The notes beneath the pieces are model-generated. The model was not told the DNA's origin. It worked only from the letters and a program-made list of their open reading frames with translations, and searched no databases. A stretch of DNA of 64,000 nt from Malaya genurostris (lineage: Eukaryota > Arthropoda > Insecta > Diptera > Culicidae). Below, piece after piece: positions 1-12,593 of this stretch (position 1 is the stretch's first letter; the number at the start of each line of letters is the position of its first letter). The translations under genes and the position numbers were made by a program. The stretch is from assembly GCF_030247185.1 (NCBI RefSeq), contig NC_080570.1, positions 121,085,689-121,149,688 of the forward strand. The letters are read 5' to 3'.

Positions 1-480
1 TGTGTATGTGCGCATGTGTATGTAACGTTTTATTACACTAAATTTTATAGGAGATGGCTGCACCGATTTTCACACTCTTAGATTCATATGAAAGGTCTTG
101 AGGTCTCATACAAAGTGTGAAAATAAGTACACCAACTTTTTCCGGAGTTGAATAAACCGATTTTACCACACTTGGATCAGTTAAAAAACCTCTTCAGGTT
201 TGATACAAATTCCTGAATTTTGTTTGGATCTGACTACTGGTTCCGGAGTTATGAGTTAAATGTGCAAAAAAAAAATTTTTTTTGTACTAACTTTTCTCAG
301 AGATGGCGCGACCGATTCAAATGGTCTAATAGTCCATTACAAACTTTCTCAGCATCATCTGGATCCGACTTCCAGTTCCAAAATAATAGGGTAAAGTGTG
401 TCAAAAAAAATGTGCACACCATTTTTGTTTCAAATGTTTCGGGTATGAAAGTTCGTCGTCATATGCCATTAGCGAGTGTC
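1..480 (+). repeat. Dispersed modular repeat (family A), left edge cut by the window
   Basis: The module reads: TG-rich start, a phrase like GAGATGGCTGCACCGATTTT, a CTTAGATTCATATGAAAGG-like block, then GGATC-TGACT-CCGGTTCCGGAGTT. About three diverged modules follow each other here. The same module recurs at 19560-20640 and 58383-59140 (+) and at 53344-53850 (-). I recall it as abundant in culicine mosquito genomes but cannot name it. Short open frames inside it are not credible genes. Confidence 0.75.
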
Positions 481-961
481 ATTATATTTGAATTTTAAGC
501 GTGGCCATGCTGATATGGACCGATTTGTGCATAAGAATGAATAACAGTTCAGGTATTGAAATCAGTCAACGAAAACGAAAATAACAGTTTTAACAGAAGT
601 TCAAAACTTGAATCTATTCAAATAAATCATATTTACTACAATGCTGAAAATTGAATATTAACATTTCTTTCACCAAAGAATGAAACCTAAAATATTTACA
701 TCAAAGCATTTTCATCAATTTATGTATATGTTTTACAATTCGATTGTAAGTGTCAAACTAATATTATGTTGAATTTGGAATAAAATTCCTGAAATTTAGT
801 TCAAACAACTTTGTTTCTAATATTGACTCGTAAAATCCATTCCAAAAGTAACCATATTATAAAATATTCGACAGTAAGTCTTAATTACTCAAACAACGTT
901 TAATAAGAACTGCTCTTTAAACTCGTTCCGAAAACATTCGTTTTGCTACGGGTTTCGAGAA
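481..961. other. AT-rich stretch without recognised gene
   Basis: Low-complexity AT-rich DNA between family A and the 117-bp array. I see no coding region, RNA gene or inverted repeat in it. Confidence 0.5.
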
Positions 962-2600
962 ACACCATCTTGGATTTTGAAATGACTTTAAACATAATTT
1001 TCCGACGTTCCAAAAATACCCATATTATGAGGGTTTTCAGGGAATATCAATAAACCGGAAGTCGCCATCTTGGAATTCAGAACCACCTCAAATATAATTT
1101 TATGACATCTACTCATCAATCCCGTCCCGAAAATACCCATATTGTAAGGGTTTTCAAGGAATATTAATAAACCGGAAGTCGCCATCTTGGAATTCAGAAC
1201 CACCTCAAATATCATTTTATGACACCTATTCATCAAACCCGTTTCGAAAATACCCATATTGTAAGGGTTTTCAAGGAATATTAATAAACCGGAAGTTGCC
1301 ATCTTGGAATTCAGAACCACCTCAAACATCATTTTATGACATCTACTCATCAATCCCGTTTCGAAATACCCATATTGTAAGGGTTTTCAAGATATATTAA
1401 TAAACCGGAAGTCGCCATCTTGGAATTCAGAACCACCTCAAATATCATTTTATGACACCTATTCATCAAACCCGTTTCGAAAATACCCATATTATGAGGG
1501 TTTTCAGGGAATATCAATAAACCGGAAGTCGCCATCTTGGAATTCAGAACCACCTCAAATATCATTTTATGACATCTACTCATCAATCCCGTTTCGAAAA
1601 TACCCATATTGTAAGGGTTTTCAAGATATATTAATAAACCGGAAGTCGCCATCTTGGAATTCAGAACCACCTCAAACATCGTTTTCCGACATCTACTCAT
1701 CAATCCCGTCCCGAAAATACCCATATTGTAAGGGTTTTCAAGATATATTAATAAACCGGAAGTCGCCATCTTGGAATTCAGAACCACCTCAAATATCATT
1801 TTATGACACCTATTTATCAAACCCGTTTCGAAAATACCCATATTGTAAGGGTTTTCAAGAAATATTAATTAACCGGAAGTCGCCATCTTGGAATTCAGAA
1901 CCACCTCAAATATCATTTTATGACACCTATTCATCAAACCCGTTTCGAAAATACCCATATTGTAAGGGTTTTCAAGGAATATTAATAAACCGAAAGTCGC
2001 CATCTTGGAATTCAGAACCACCTCAAACATCATTTTATGACATCTACTCATCAATCCCGTTTCGAAATACCCATATTGTAAGGGTTTTCAAGATATATTA
2101 ATAAACCGGAAGTCGCCATCTTGGAATTCAGAACCACCTCAAATATCATTTCATGACACCTATTCATCAAACCCGTTTCGAAAATACCCATATTGTAAGG
2201 GTTTTCAAGGAATATTAATAAACCGGAAGTCGCCATCTTGGAATTCAGAACCACCTCAAACATCATTTTATGACATCTACTCATCAATCCCGTTTCGAAA
2301 TACCCATATTGTAAGGGTTTTCAAGATATATTAATAAACCGGAAGTCGCCATCTTGGAATTCAGAACCACCTCAAATATCATTTTATGACACCTATTCAT
2401 CAAACCCGTTTCGAAAATACCCATATTATGAGGGTTTTCAGGGAATATCAATAAACCGGAAGTCGCCATCTTGGAATTCAGAACCACCTCAAATATCATT
2501 TTATGACATCTACTCATCAATCCCGGTTCGAAAATACCCATATTGTAAGAGTTTTCAAGGAATATCAATAAACCGGAAGTCGCCATCTTGGAAATTGATG
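962..2600 (-). repeat. Tandem array of a 117-bp unit (about 15 copies)
   Basis: The motif GCCATCTTGG recurs at 1064, 1181, 1298, 1414, 1531, 1648, 1765, 1882, 1999, 2115, 2232, 2348, 2465 and 2582, a period of 117 bp with three 116-bp exceptions. A diverged, shorter unit precedes it near 964. Units alternate between types differing near CATCTACTCATCAATCCCG and CACCTATTCATCAAACCCG. A 233-bp dimer ending in a 1-bp deletion repeats exactly (1882-2115-2348), a sign of recent unequal exchange. Because 117 is 39 codons, the minus strand stays open over long stretches and would encode a 39-residue repeat. No start context or non-repeat domain supports a gene. A lone relative lies at 59279-59383. Confidence 0.95.
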
Positions 2601-2695
2601 CTGTTTAGAACATCCTTTTCCTGTAAATACTTATAATTTTCGTTCCATAACTATCCAATATATTATACATACCTAATAATACATGTACATAAGGA

Positions 2696-2800
2696 AAACT
2701 TTTTTTACGTTGAAAATTCCAAATAACGTAAACTTTTTTTATGTCGGAAATTCCAAATAACGTAAACTTTTTTTACGTCATAATTCGATTTACGTAGTCC
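2696..2800. repeat. Short 34-bp tandem repeat (about 2.6 units)
   Basis: Units start at 2696, 2730 and 2764 and share an AAACTTTTTTTACGT-like block followed by AAATTCCAAATAACGT. No gene is associated. Confidence 0.8.
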
Positions 2801-3400
2801 CGATTATTACGTAAATGGAGGTTCGGTTGTATTTGTATTTGGTTTACTGAAGTACATCGGAGAAAAAGGCAACGAAAAGTGGACAACGATGGGGAACATT
2901 ATACAAAATCTGGTCTTCTAATGGCTTAAATGTTACAGGAAATTTTTTTTTTTGCTAATCGAAGGTAAATATCATAGGTCTAGTGCAAATCTAGAACAAT
3001 TCGATTAGCTGTGTGCAATTTTCGCTGTGCGAAATTCGCACCAAACAATCTCAAAAAAAACTATAGGGCAATAAAATCGTAGCCAATGGTTCTAATTTGC
3101 TTTACTCGTTTCTGTGAAAAATATCCAAATCCGAAAATCACAATCGTAAGTTGAAAATTTGTGTTGTTTTCATGAAATCCGAAAATCCATTTAATTTCAG
3201 AATTTTATCTAAAAAAAAAACAAAAGCAAAACAGTTGCCGAACCATCCATTTACCGAACTGTTCGGTAGTTGTTTGGTAGTTTAAAAAAATTTATTACCG
3301 AGCGGTCAGTAATTAATTAAATTACCGAACTCAAAATTCGGTAAATTACTAAATTTTGTGAAATTTTCTATATGTGAAGCTCGCATCAATTTCTCAACTT
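2801..3400. other. AT-rich stretch, no gene recognised
   Basis: Homopolymer-rich DNA. A local cluster at about 3236-3355 carries repeated TTACCGAA/TTCGGTAA words in both orientations, related to the CCGA-rich repeat seen at 9551 and 45111. No coding region is supported. Confidence 0.4.
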
Positions 3401-3407
3401 ACAGATT

Positions 3408-3445
3408 ATGAGAAAGGCACCATTACAGCAGTAAGTGGATTACAA
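3408..3445 (+). repeat. Terminal fragment of family A
   Basis: The phrase ATGAGAAAGGCACCATTACA followed by a GTGGATTA block matches the end of family A at 58797-58840 and 20605-20640. Only this tail is present here. Confidence 0.65.
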
Positions 3446-5689
3446 CAAGTGTTTATGTTGCACTTACAACGACGGGAAACAAAGATAATGTAAGTAAACA
3501 TAGCTCACAGTGAAAACCATTACATGGAAACTCTCCTGTCCACTTCGTTTGCCCGTTCAGCCCGGACTAATTGTATTTACTGGGTGAAGTTCGAAGTAGC
3601 GAGAAGTTGCCGAGTCATTAACAGAGATTAAGTTGTTTTATTTTTGTGAGTCTCTTTTATTATTGGACCTCCCAATTTTTTTTATCAGGGACCCCCAACA
3701 TCATAAAACAGCACTAATTTAAACTTGACCAATTTGTCTGTCTGTCTCTCTCTGCAATGCAGCCGACCGTAAAATGCACTTCCCTGACGAACTGCTGCGA
3801 ATATTGCAGATACTATTATTTTTTTCACGTTTCTAGCTTATCATGATTTAAATCACCGAAACATACACACACACACACCATCTAAATTATCCTTTCTCTT
3901 GTGTTATTTTATGGAATTTATGATAGGCGAAAATAATTTTTCGAATCGAAGTAATCATTTGCTCGGGAGGGTTGCCTGTTTCCACGGTAAATTCGGCCTG
4001 CTGTCGTGCCTATCAGAGGCGATCGTCGTTTGTCGATTCGGTGAAATGTGTACACTGAAAAGAAAGTGTTCGCAGAACCGCGAAATGGCATTGAAAGTGG
4101 CACACGGGGCGACTGTGCAGCAAACTAATTGGTTGATTAATAGTTTAATTATATACTCCTGAACGGGTCTCGGGAATCAACGACACTGCGAAAAATGTAG
4201 CCGGTCTTTCTTGAACCTTATTTCGCGATATCGAAACATTTTTTATCTGTTTTATTTTGACATGTATGTACAGAACTTTAGCAAAAAACTTGTTGAAAAC
4301 TGTAAAACGTTGTGTTTGCGACTGAAAGGAAGGGAAATTCTTTTCCTTTTGCCTCAAAAAACCGTTCGATATCGGAATGTTTCGTGGTCAGGGCATCGTT
4401 CTGTGACCTCCAAATGCTGTGTTTGTGTTGACAGCCAAGCGAACACGGAAAATCATTAAATGGCAAAATTTATTTACTGTTTTGTTAGTAAGTTCGAAAT
4501 TTTTCTTCTAAGTTTGCAAATTTAGTCGTTTGTGTAGCACTCTTCTGTAGTAGATCTTAACATGTTTTTAGGTTTATTGACGAGACTAAATTGTTACACT
4601 TTGGTAAACTCGAACAACTTGAACCAACCATTAAATGGCAATAACAGAAGCAAACTCGCCAGGAAAGAATTCTTTTCAAAACTTTTGAGTCGATTTCAGT
4701 CGATACTTTGTGTTGCAGTGTGCCGCCTTAAATTGGGATCAATAAAACCGAAAGTTTAGCTCTGAACATAAGCCAGAAAACACTTAATCCGAGCGCCCAG
4801 AATTCGGTTCGAACGGTCCCGAGACTTTTTCGTTTTTTTTCGGCATAAAAGGCGGCAGCCAATAAAACTAAAAGGTATATCGTATAGATGCCGATTATTG
4901 GTGGAATGGCAACCCGAACAAACAAGATACATCGAAATCCTCTGCAGTTGCGTTATTTATGGCACCTCTTGCCCAGATGGATGCCGAATGCACTTAAAGA
5001 AAACGCGTTCGCATAAGGCACTCTCCGGTGTGTCATCTGCAGTACCGGGTCTTGGATCTTGAAAAGTAGGTATATATATATTTTCCGGAAATGTGCTGAT
5101 TTAGTGCCGATGTTTTTTTCTTCTCCGCATGGAAATTGGGTGCAATTCGTCTCTTTAACGATCTATGTTTTTTCCTGCTATAATAACCTCTCAGGCCGTA
5201 GGGATCTCCTCATCGCTTTCAGTGGTTCTACGATCGGATCTTGTTTTTGACTATATTTAACCTGAATTATTGTTTGACTCACTCGGGTAACATGCTGAAC
5301 TCGAGTGATAATAAATAAACCATTTGCGTAGGGAGTTGCGTTGTTGTCTTACAGTTGTCTTTTCAATTAACCTACCACCGGAGGAGCATCTGCTGAAGTT
5401 GCTACTAGATTTCGGTCTGACTACTGAATCTAGTCGGTTTAGTGTTGATTATGTTATCTTAAGATTTGGCATCCTACTGTATTCGTTTTTCATTTTTGTT
5501 TGAAACTTTATAGTCGGGTTAAGGATATTTTTTCAACAGGTATAGAATTTCATTTTCAAAAATAAACAAAAAATTTGAGAAAATTGATTAAATCTTTACT
5601 GGAATCGATAGAACGATCAATATAATTTAATGTTTGGAGGTGATTTCATGTAAATATTGGCTGCGGCTTAGTTTAAGATGCAAGGAAAA
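3446..5689. other. Unassigned, apparently low-copy DNA
   Basis: This 2.2-kb stretch has more balanced composition than its neighbours and shares no repeat I recognise with the rest of the window. Several open frames of 60-90 codons exist on both strands, but none has a recognisable domain, a splice pattern or overlap with a promoter motif. It could be intergenic or intronic sequence. Confidence 0.4.
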
Positions 5690-8660
5690 GGAAAAGTAAC
5701 GAATGTAACGGTTCTTAACACCTACAAGGTTGAAAAAATCATGTAACGCTTATAATTCACATAAAAAATGTCGCATGTAACGCCTCATAATATCTTAACC
5801 TTTAAAAGTAGCGCTTGTAACGCTTCGTAACAACTATAATTTAAAGCAAAGTAACGCATACAACGGTTCGTAACACTCGTAATTTACAAAAAAGTAACGC
5901 AAGTAACGCTTATAATTCTCATGAAAGTAACCCATGTAACGCCTATGACTTACCAAAAAGTATCACATGTAATGGTTCGTACCGCCTATAACCAGGCCGC
6001 CGAACTTTTTTCAGCGGGCCCGGAAATTCGAAGATTTAAAAATGTTTCTTATTGCTAATAATCAAATCAATACCCCAGTGACCTTTTTTTTTGTTCGTTC
6101 TATCCCCTTATTGAAATTCATCCGAGCCCGTTTTTTTCCTCTCGGCGGCCTTCCTATGACTTACAGAAAGTAACGCATGTAACGCCTAATTATTATGAAA
6201 AAGTATTGCATGTAACGATTTGTAACACCTAAAAAACGTTATGCGTTACGCCTATAACTTACAAAAATGTGACGCAGTTATAAATGTAACGCATATAGTG
6301 TCTCATAATACCTTAACCTTAAAAGAGTAGGGCATGTAGTTCCTATAACTTAAAAAAGTAATGCGTGAAACGCTTCGTTACATATACAATTTTCAAAAAA
6401 GTAGCGCATATAATGCTTCGTAATGGCTAAGACTTACCAAAAAGTAGCGCATGTAAAGCTTATAATTTACACAACAGTAACACTTGTAACGCTCATAACT
6501 TACGATAAAGTAACGGATATAACGGCACATAACGCCTAGAACTTACGGGAAGTAACGAAAGAGACGCTTATTAATTATGAAAAAGTAATGCATGTGACGC
6601 TTCGTAACACCTATAACTTTAAAAAGCGTAATGCGTGTAACGCTTCGTAATGTACATAACATACAAAAAAATGTTCGTAATGTTCATAACATACAAAATC
6701 GCGTAGAATACTTATAGTTTAAAAAAAAGTAACACATGTGACGCCTCATACCACCTCAACCTTAACAAGTAACGCATGTAACGCCTACAACCTACAAAAA
6801 ACGCACGTATCGTTTAGAATTTGCAAAAAATTAACGCCTCTAACGCTTCGTGACGCCTATAAAATACAAAAAGTGACACATGTAACACCTAAAACTTTCA
6901 AAAACATTACACGTGTAACACCTTGACTTTCTGAAAAAGTAGTACGTGTAACTCCTCATAACATCTTTACCTTCGAAATGTTACGCCTTTAGCTTACTAA
7001 AAAAGGAACGCATGTAACACCCCTCGTAACACCTATAACTTATAAAAAAGTAACGCCTGTAACGCTTCGTGACGCTTACACCATACAAAAAGTGATAGAT
7101 GTAACGCTTCGTAACACCTATAGCTTACGAAAAATTAATGCATGTAACGGCTCATAGCACTTATAAATTACAAAAAAGTAACACATGTTACACTTATAAT
7201 ATACAAAAAGGTACCACATGTGACGCCTCATAACCCTTAATCTTGAAAAGTAAAACATATAACTTACAACGATGTCACGCATGTGACGCTTCGTAACACC
7301 TATATTTTCAAAAATCGTAATGCATGTAACGCTTCGTAATGTTCATAACATACAAAAAAGTTACGCGTAGAACGCTTATAATTTACAAAAAAGTAATGGA
7401 TGTTATGCCTCATAACATACAGAAAAGGAACGCAACCTAAGAAAGTAACGCATGTAACGCCTATAACCTACGAAAAAGTACCGCACGTATTACCTATAAC
7501 TTGCAAAAAATAACGCCTGTAACGCTTCGTGACGCCTAAAACTTTTAAAACCATAACGTGTGTAACGCCTTTAACTTAAGAAAAAGTAGTACATGTAACG
7601 TTTGTAATCTACAATAAAGAAACGCATGTAACGCCTTATAACACCGTTATGTTCAAAATGTAGCGCTTATAACTTACAAAAACGTATCGCATGTAATGCT
7701 TTATATACGCTTCGTAACACCATGACTTGCAAAAAAAGTAACGCATGAAACGTTTCGTTATGTTTATTACGTACAAAAAAACGAGAATGCATAGAACGCT
7801 ATAAGCATGTAAAGTCTCATAAAATATTAAACTTCAAAATGTAACCCTTTTAGCTTACTGAAATGTAACGCTTCGTAACAACTGTAACTTATAGAAAAGT
7901 AACGCATATAACTCTTCGTAACGCATTTAACTCATGAAAAAGTAACGTATGTAACGGTTCATAACACCTGTAATTTACAGTTTACAAAAAAGAATCGCAT
8001 GTAGTTCCTCCAAACTCCTTTATCTTGGGGAATAGCGCATGTAACGCCGTGTAACGTCTAAAACTTACGTAACACATATAACTTAAAAAAATAACGTATG
8101 TTATGCTTCATAATGTTTATAACATTTAAAAAATACGTATATAATGCTAATAATTTACAGAAAAGTAACGCACGTAACGTAAATTATAATCATAATAACG
8201 AATACTCAAAATGTAACGTTTTTAAAATACTAAAACGGAATGCCTGTAACGCCTCGTAACATCTACAACCTATAAAAAGTAACGTATATAAACGTTTTAA
8301 TGCTGTGAAAATCCGTGAGAAACGTTCTAAAGATCTGTCAGTTTTGTGACATATTTCAAAAAATCCATGAATTTTAAAAAACCTGTGTTCTGTGACTCAG
8401 AATCTGTTTAGTAAAACAGATGAAAAATCTGTAGTTTTATCGAAAAATCTGAGAATCTGCTATAATTTACAGAAAAGTAACGCGTGTAACGTTTTGTAAC
8501 ACCTGTGACTTACAAAAATACGCATATAACGCTAAATTTACTAAAAAGTAACACATGTAACCAATCATAACACCTTTATTTTCAAAGTGCGCCTATAGCT
8601 TACGAAAAATTACACATGTAACGCTTCGTAACGTCTATAACTTACAAAAAAAGTTTTGTG
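5690..8660. repeat. 3-kb degenerate minisatellite built on GTAACGCATGTAACGC
   Basis: Dozens of diverged units of about 33-45 bp follow each other. A typical unit reads AAGTAACGCATGTAACGC, then either CTATAACTTACAAAA or CTTCGTAACACCTATAACTT. Units are heavily mutated and vary in length, so the array is old. Two breaks contain foreign sequence: the MITE at 5994-6151, and about 8300-8465, where a GAAAATCTGT/TCTGTGA-rich piece sits between repeat units. No coding potential beyond translated repeat. Confidence 0.95.
5994..6151. mobile_element. 158-bp MITE inside the TAACG array
   Basis: The insert begins AGGCCGCCGA and ends TCGGCGGCCT, and the inverted repeat continues inward for about 30 bp (GCGGGCCCGGA against TCCGAGCCCG, with a T-run facing a T-run). 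It interrupts the repeat units cleanly. A target duplication is not obvious. It is too short to code for anything and must depend on a transposase elsewhere; the superfamily is not determinable here. Confidence 0.8.
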
Positions 8661-9146
8661 GGTGTCGTTTCGAAATATTCCGCGCTAAAAGAAAAGAAGT
8701 TCTTAATGAATATACTCGGATCATGCACGCAGAATCTTCTATGATAGTTTTTTTTATTCAACGATATATTTAATAACGCACACTGCCTTAGCTCTAAAAT
8801 CTGGTAGTTTGTAATGAAATATTGTGTTCAATCATAAACAACCGAGATTTCTGAAAATTGCGTAATCAGTTAGCGATAAAATCTTTGAAAATGTCTCTTT
8901 ATGTGACCGGAACAGGGTTGCCAAGTATTAAAAATAAAAATGTGTATATTTCTAAAATTAAGACTGATGAAATCTGACGCCCAATACAGAGGTGAAATTT
9001 AATTTCACTCGAGAAACACTATAAATAAACCCTGGCACAAAAACTTCATTAACATTAGCATGCTAAGAATATTTCAACTGCTTGGTTACGTGTTGATTAC
9101 AGTGATGTCAAATTTATTTATGTTTATTAAGGTCAAGAAATCACGA
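8661..9146. other. AT-rich stretch, no gene recognised
   Basis: Sequence between the minisatellite and the next MITE. No coding region, RNA gene or repeat that I could match elsewhere in the window. Confidence 0.4.
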
Positions 9147-9412
9147 CAATTCTCGGTTGATTTTCCAGAAGGCCGTAACAGCAAGTGACAGTTTCTCTTT
9201 GTTCACTCTATCTTTCGATTATTGTGATGTGATCTAAAAAGATTTTCTTGGATTTCACAGTTCTGTTTGGAAGTCGAACGTTTCTAGCATCATTCTATGC
9301 AAAGAGTTAAGTGATAAACGTGTAAACCGCTTGGTAATTAATAGAAGAGAAAGTAAACAAAGAGAAACTGTCACTTGCTGTTACGGCCTTCTGGAAAATC
9401 AACCGAGAATTG
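9147..9412. mobile_element. Foldback MITE, 266 bp
   Basis: The left arm starts CAATTCTCGGTTGATTTTCC and the right arm ends with its complement, GGAAAATCAACCGAGAATTG. The arms match for roughly 68 bp at near identity. The inner part of the left arm (9194-9227, TCTCTTTGTTCAC...TCGATTATTGTGA) is also present, inverted, in a different foldback element at 44807-45032. It has no open frame of note. Confidence 0.85.
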
Positions 9413-9539
9413 TGTTTTTTCAAATCATCCTATTATAAACCCAACTCTTGTAAAGAAAATAAATTAAATCTGGATTTTTAAAATCAAGTGCAAGCAATAA
9501 TAATGCAAAAGTGAATTATTCCTATACACACATAAATTG

Positions 9540-10275
9540 TTTAGCTGAGCCTCGGCAAAAAATTACCGAGATTTGCACAGCCTACACTCTCATTGAACAT
9601 AACTCAAAATTGAGTGACACATCACTCAAATTCATAAAAAGTGTACCTACTCTAAACTTGAGTTACCACCTATCTACTCATTTTTGCGTTAAGGGTTGTC
9701 AAAACTTGAGTAATTTTTACTCGAAATAAGAAAAAAATATTTTGTTCAAAATTTGAGTAAGTTCAACTCAAAATTTGAGTTCCTTGCTCTCAAAATGAAG
9801 AAATTTTTCTTCATTAATTTTCATACACACAGTTATTCTTCTTGCTTTTGAATGCGCAAAGTAGTAATTCAAAACCGTTTCCTTTTGAACGGTTTGGAGT
9901 ACAAATTGAATTGTTTTGATATCCTTATGTTGTGCTTTTCACTAAGCATAATAGAAACCACAAAACATCTATGATTGACGTTGATTCATGTTTTTAGAAC
10001 CGGATCTAGAAACGGCAATGGAAAACGGCGTATTCTTGCATTCTTTATTTCGATAAGAATATTCCGAAAATGAAAACGCACTGAACTGCAAGAAGTATTT
10101 TTTCACTCAAATGTTTAAAAACTCAACGCTTACTCTAATGTATGAATAAATGCGAGAGAACTCATGGCAACGAGTTTTTTTTACTCAAATCCATACTCAA
10201 ATTTTGACATATTGTTACAGTTTATGAATTTGAGTAATCGCAACTCAAACCATGAGTTATGTTCAAAGAGCGTGT
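9540..10275 (+). repeat. CTCAAA-rich dispersed repeat
   Basis: Words such as ACTCAAATTTTGA, TTTGAGTT and CATGAGTTATGTTC recur in both orientations, giving weak internal palindromes. A partial copy lies at 14990-15218 (+), a rearranged copy at 43500-43870, and an internally deleted copy at 56585-56930 (-), which matches 10170-10275 almost base for base in reverse. At its left edge (9551-9582) it carries CTCGGCAAA...ACCGAGATTTGCACAGCC, which also occurs at 45111-45143. Nothing codes for protein. Its exact ends are uncertain. Confidence 0.7.
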
Positions 10276-12160
10276 AGGAATCAGCAATCATTCTCCTTCT
10301 TCGCATACCTCAGACATCACTTCTAACAGCTGGTAATTTGAAAATAAAAATATATTAATTTTTAACTTCCAAAAATCCCATGATAAGTTCTCGGCAATAG
10401 AAGCAAGCAACATAAGTTGCTTTCTATATAAAGAAGAATGTGTTACAATCGTACTTACTGAGTAGATCGTAGATCTAGTTATCATAAATTTTCAAGATAT
10501 GAAATACAATTCACACTTTTAGCCAGTTTCAGTAAAACTTTTAACCAATTTTATCTACACGCTAAAAAAAGGTTTAAGAAACATGCCGAACATTTTTCAA
10601 GTTCGGATTGAAACGAATTCAGACGAAATAGTCGGATCAAAATAAATATTCAAAATGCATTTAAAGTTCCGTAGCACTTCGAAAATGGTGCGTGCAATGC
10701 ATGGCATTTAACAAATCCATTGTAGAACCAGTGGAGAAACCTCTCGCTTTCTTGAACAGACTGTTAGCACAAATGCTACTACAATATGTGATACAATAGG
10801 GACGTCCAACAGGCGCGATGAATGGCCTCCTATAGATGGTGAGTGTAGACCCCATATTAGATAGAGAGTTAGTTATACTGGATGATGTTAACAAATGATG
10901 CAGCAATAAAACGACGAACCCTTCGGTCGAACAAACAAAACAAGCGGATGATGAAGATGCTGGCGAGTAAAGAAGAAACGACTGGCTGACTGACTGATGG
11001 TTTTGGTGGTTGAAAAGCTACTTTTGTTGTAGCTACCAATTATTATCATTATGAAAACAAATAAACAAACTAGATACTGATATGAAAAGGAACGTGAAAA
11101 CCCGTGCGAAGGAAAAGCTTGAATGAATGAATGAATGACGCGCGTGTGTGAATGGATATATAGATCATAAACGGTGTAGAGGTTATGTAAACACACGCAA
11201 TGGATCCGTTTATTGATACAGTCCCCTTTTTTATGACGGTTGCGTAAGTAGACAGTCTTACCGGTGCAACAATGCCCCACTGAACTCAGAGTAGTTTTCT
11301 TTCATAAATAAACTTGTCACTTTGCTTTGATGTCAAATCTAGGATGGCGCTGACAAGAGGATCAGATCACCTCGCGTAGTGTGCCATGTCAGCGGTGATG
11401 TAATTCTACTCGCTGCCTATACTGAATGATGAAGTGACAGACAGATGAATGATTATCACGGGAGAGATGAGCGATTCGAAGGCGTTCGGAAAAGAGACGG
11501 GTGTTGCTTCGTTTTTTTTCCAGAAAAAAAAGGGTCTTGAGGTGATAATTTTAACTGCTGTCTATATGCCTTCTGAAGAAACCAGACCATAGTGTTTATA
11601 TTGGAAGGGGAACGATGATTTGATTGGTTTGATTATTAACTTCATCATCCATGAACATGTTGTCGAAGATCGAACTAATCTTGGACGAAAAATAGCTACA
11701 GAAATCGAATTTTAAACGAATTGTCACTCATCGAACGACCGTGGTACACATCTGTTAGTGTTGGTGAAGATTTGATTGACAGCTCAAGAAACAGAAAGCT
11801 CCTAACACGGACCCAAATGCGATGCTAACTAGATTAAATATTTGGTATGAGACATTCCTTCCGTAAAATTTGCTTTAATTTCGCTTTGCTAGTTAACAGT
11901 GTAAAGTTTAAGACCGCTAGTAATATAACTATCGAAATGTCAAATTTCGTTAAAAAAAATTATATCAATTTGTGCAATATACAATGTCTTCTACAAGACT
12001 CCATTCAATATTTCCCATCAACGAACCGCCTATCGCATTTCCAGTCGGGACCAATGTTCTGGAATCAGCATATTTCGGCACAATAAACGGCAAACGATTT
12101 GGCTGTTAGTCGGTTGATAGCCGAAGGAATTTCGTTGTTTTTCATTTCATTCCCGTAGTT
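10276..12160. other. Unassigned low-copy DNA
   Basis: About 1.9 kb with no repeat that I could match in the window. A 130-codon frame on the minus strand (10888-11280) has no recognisable domain and an unusual residue mix (rich in S, F, H and C); I regard it as chance. A short (GAAT)n tract lies near 11120-11137. Confidence 0.4.
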
Positions 12161-12166
12161 ACCTTC

Positions 12167-12255
12167 TATAAAAGACGAGCAGCAAGTAACCGATCAGTTT
12201 ACCGCTCATTCGACCTCCTCAGCCCTCCTGTATACTCTATCCGGCGATCATTTTA
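12167..12255 (+). promoter_or_regulatory. Candidate TATA/initiator core promoter
   Basis: TATAAAAG at 12167-12174 lies 29 bp upstream of the A in TCAGTT (12194-12199). That is the canonical spacing of a TATA box and the arthropod initiator. I see no downstream promoter element. The first ATG downstream is at 12256 and opens an 88-codon frame with no recognised domain, so the transcript could be non-coding, have a short first coding exon, or not exist. Spacing and motif quality are seen; promoter function is inference. Confidence 0.35.
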
Positions 12256-12593
12256 ATGAATTGCACATTCCATGACGGACCGGGCCCGAAACTGGAAAAC
12301 CCCAAACCGAGCTGGCCAATTCAGTGTGCTGCAGTTACTGGATTCTTGTTGCCGGACAGAATTGCCTACTCTGCAAATGTACCGTCGCACAGGGTGAAGT
12401 TGGTTTCGGTTTGTTGTTTGTATTTGGATAACCACAAAAATTACAGTTTTCACCTCTCGTTATATTTACTTTTTGGATATAAGATATATGATAATTATAA
12501 TTATAAGAGTAAATTCAGCTGAATAATTTATATGAACGAAGGAAGGTTCTAATGTCAAATTTAAAACTGGTATACGAAGCCGTTCCTTTTTTT

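Noticed and set aside
988..2586. Minus-strand open frames encoding a 39-residue repeat
   Set aside because: They are an outcome of a 117-bp tandem repeat without stops; there is no non-repeat domain, signal or splice structure, and single-base deletions break the frame.
5690..8660. CRISPR-like spacing of short repeats
   Set aside because: Repeats are degenerate, unit lengths vary, spacers are themselves repeat-like, there are no cas genes and the DNA is eukaryotic.
10888..11280. 130-codon minus-strand frame
   Set aside because: No domain, odd composition and no expression or splice signal; likely chance.
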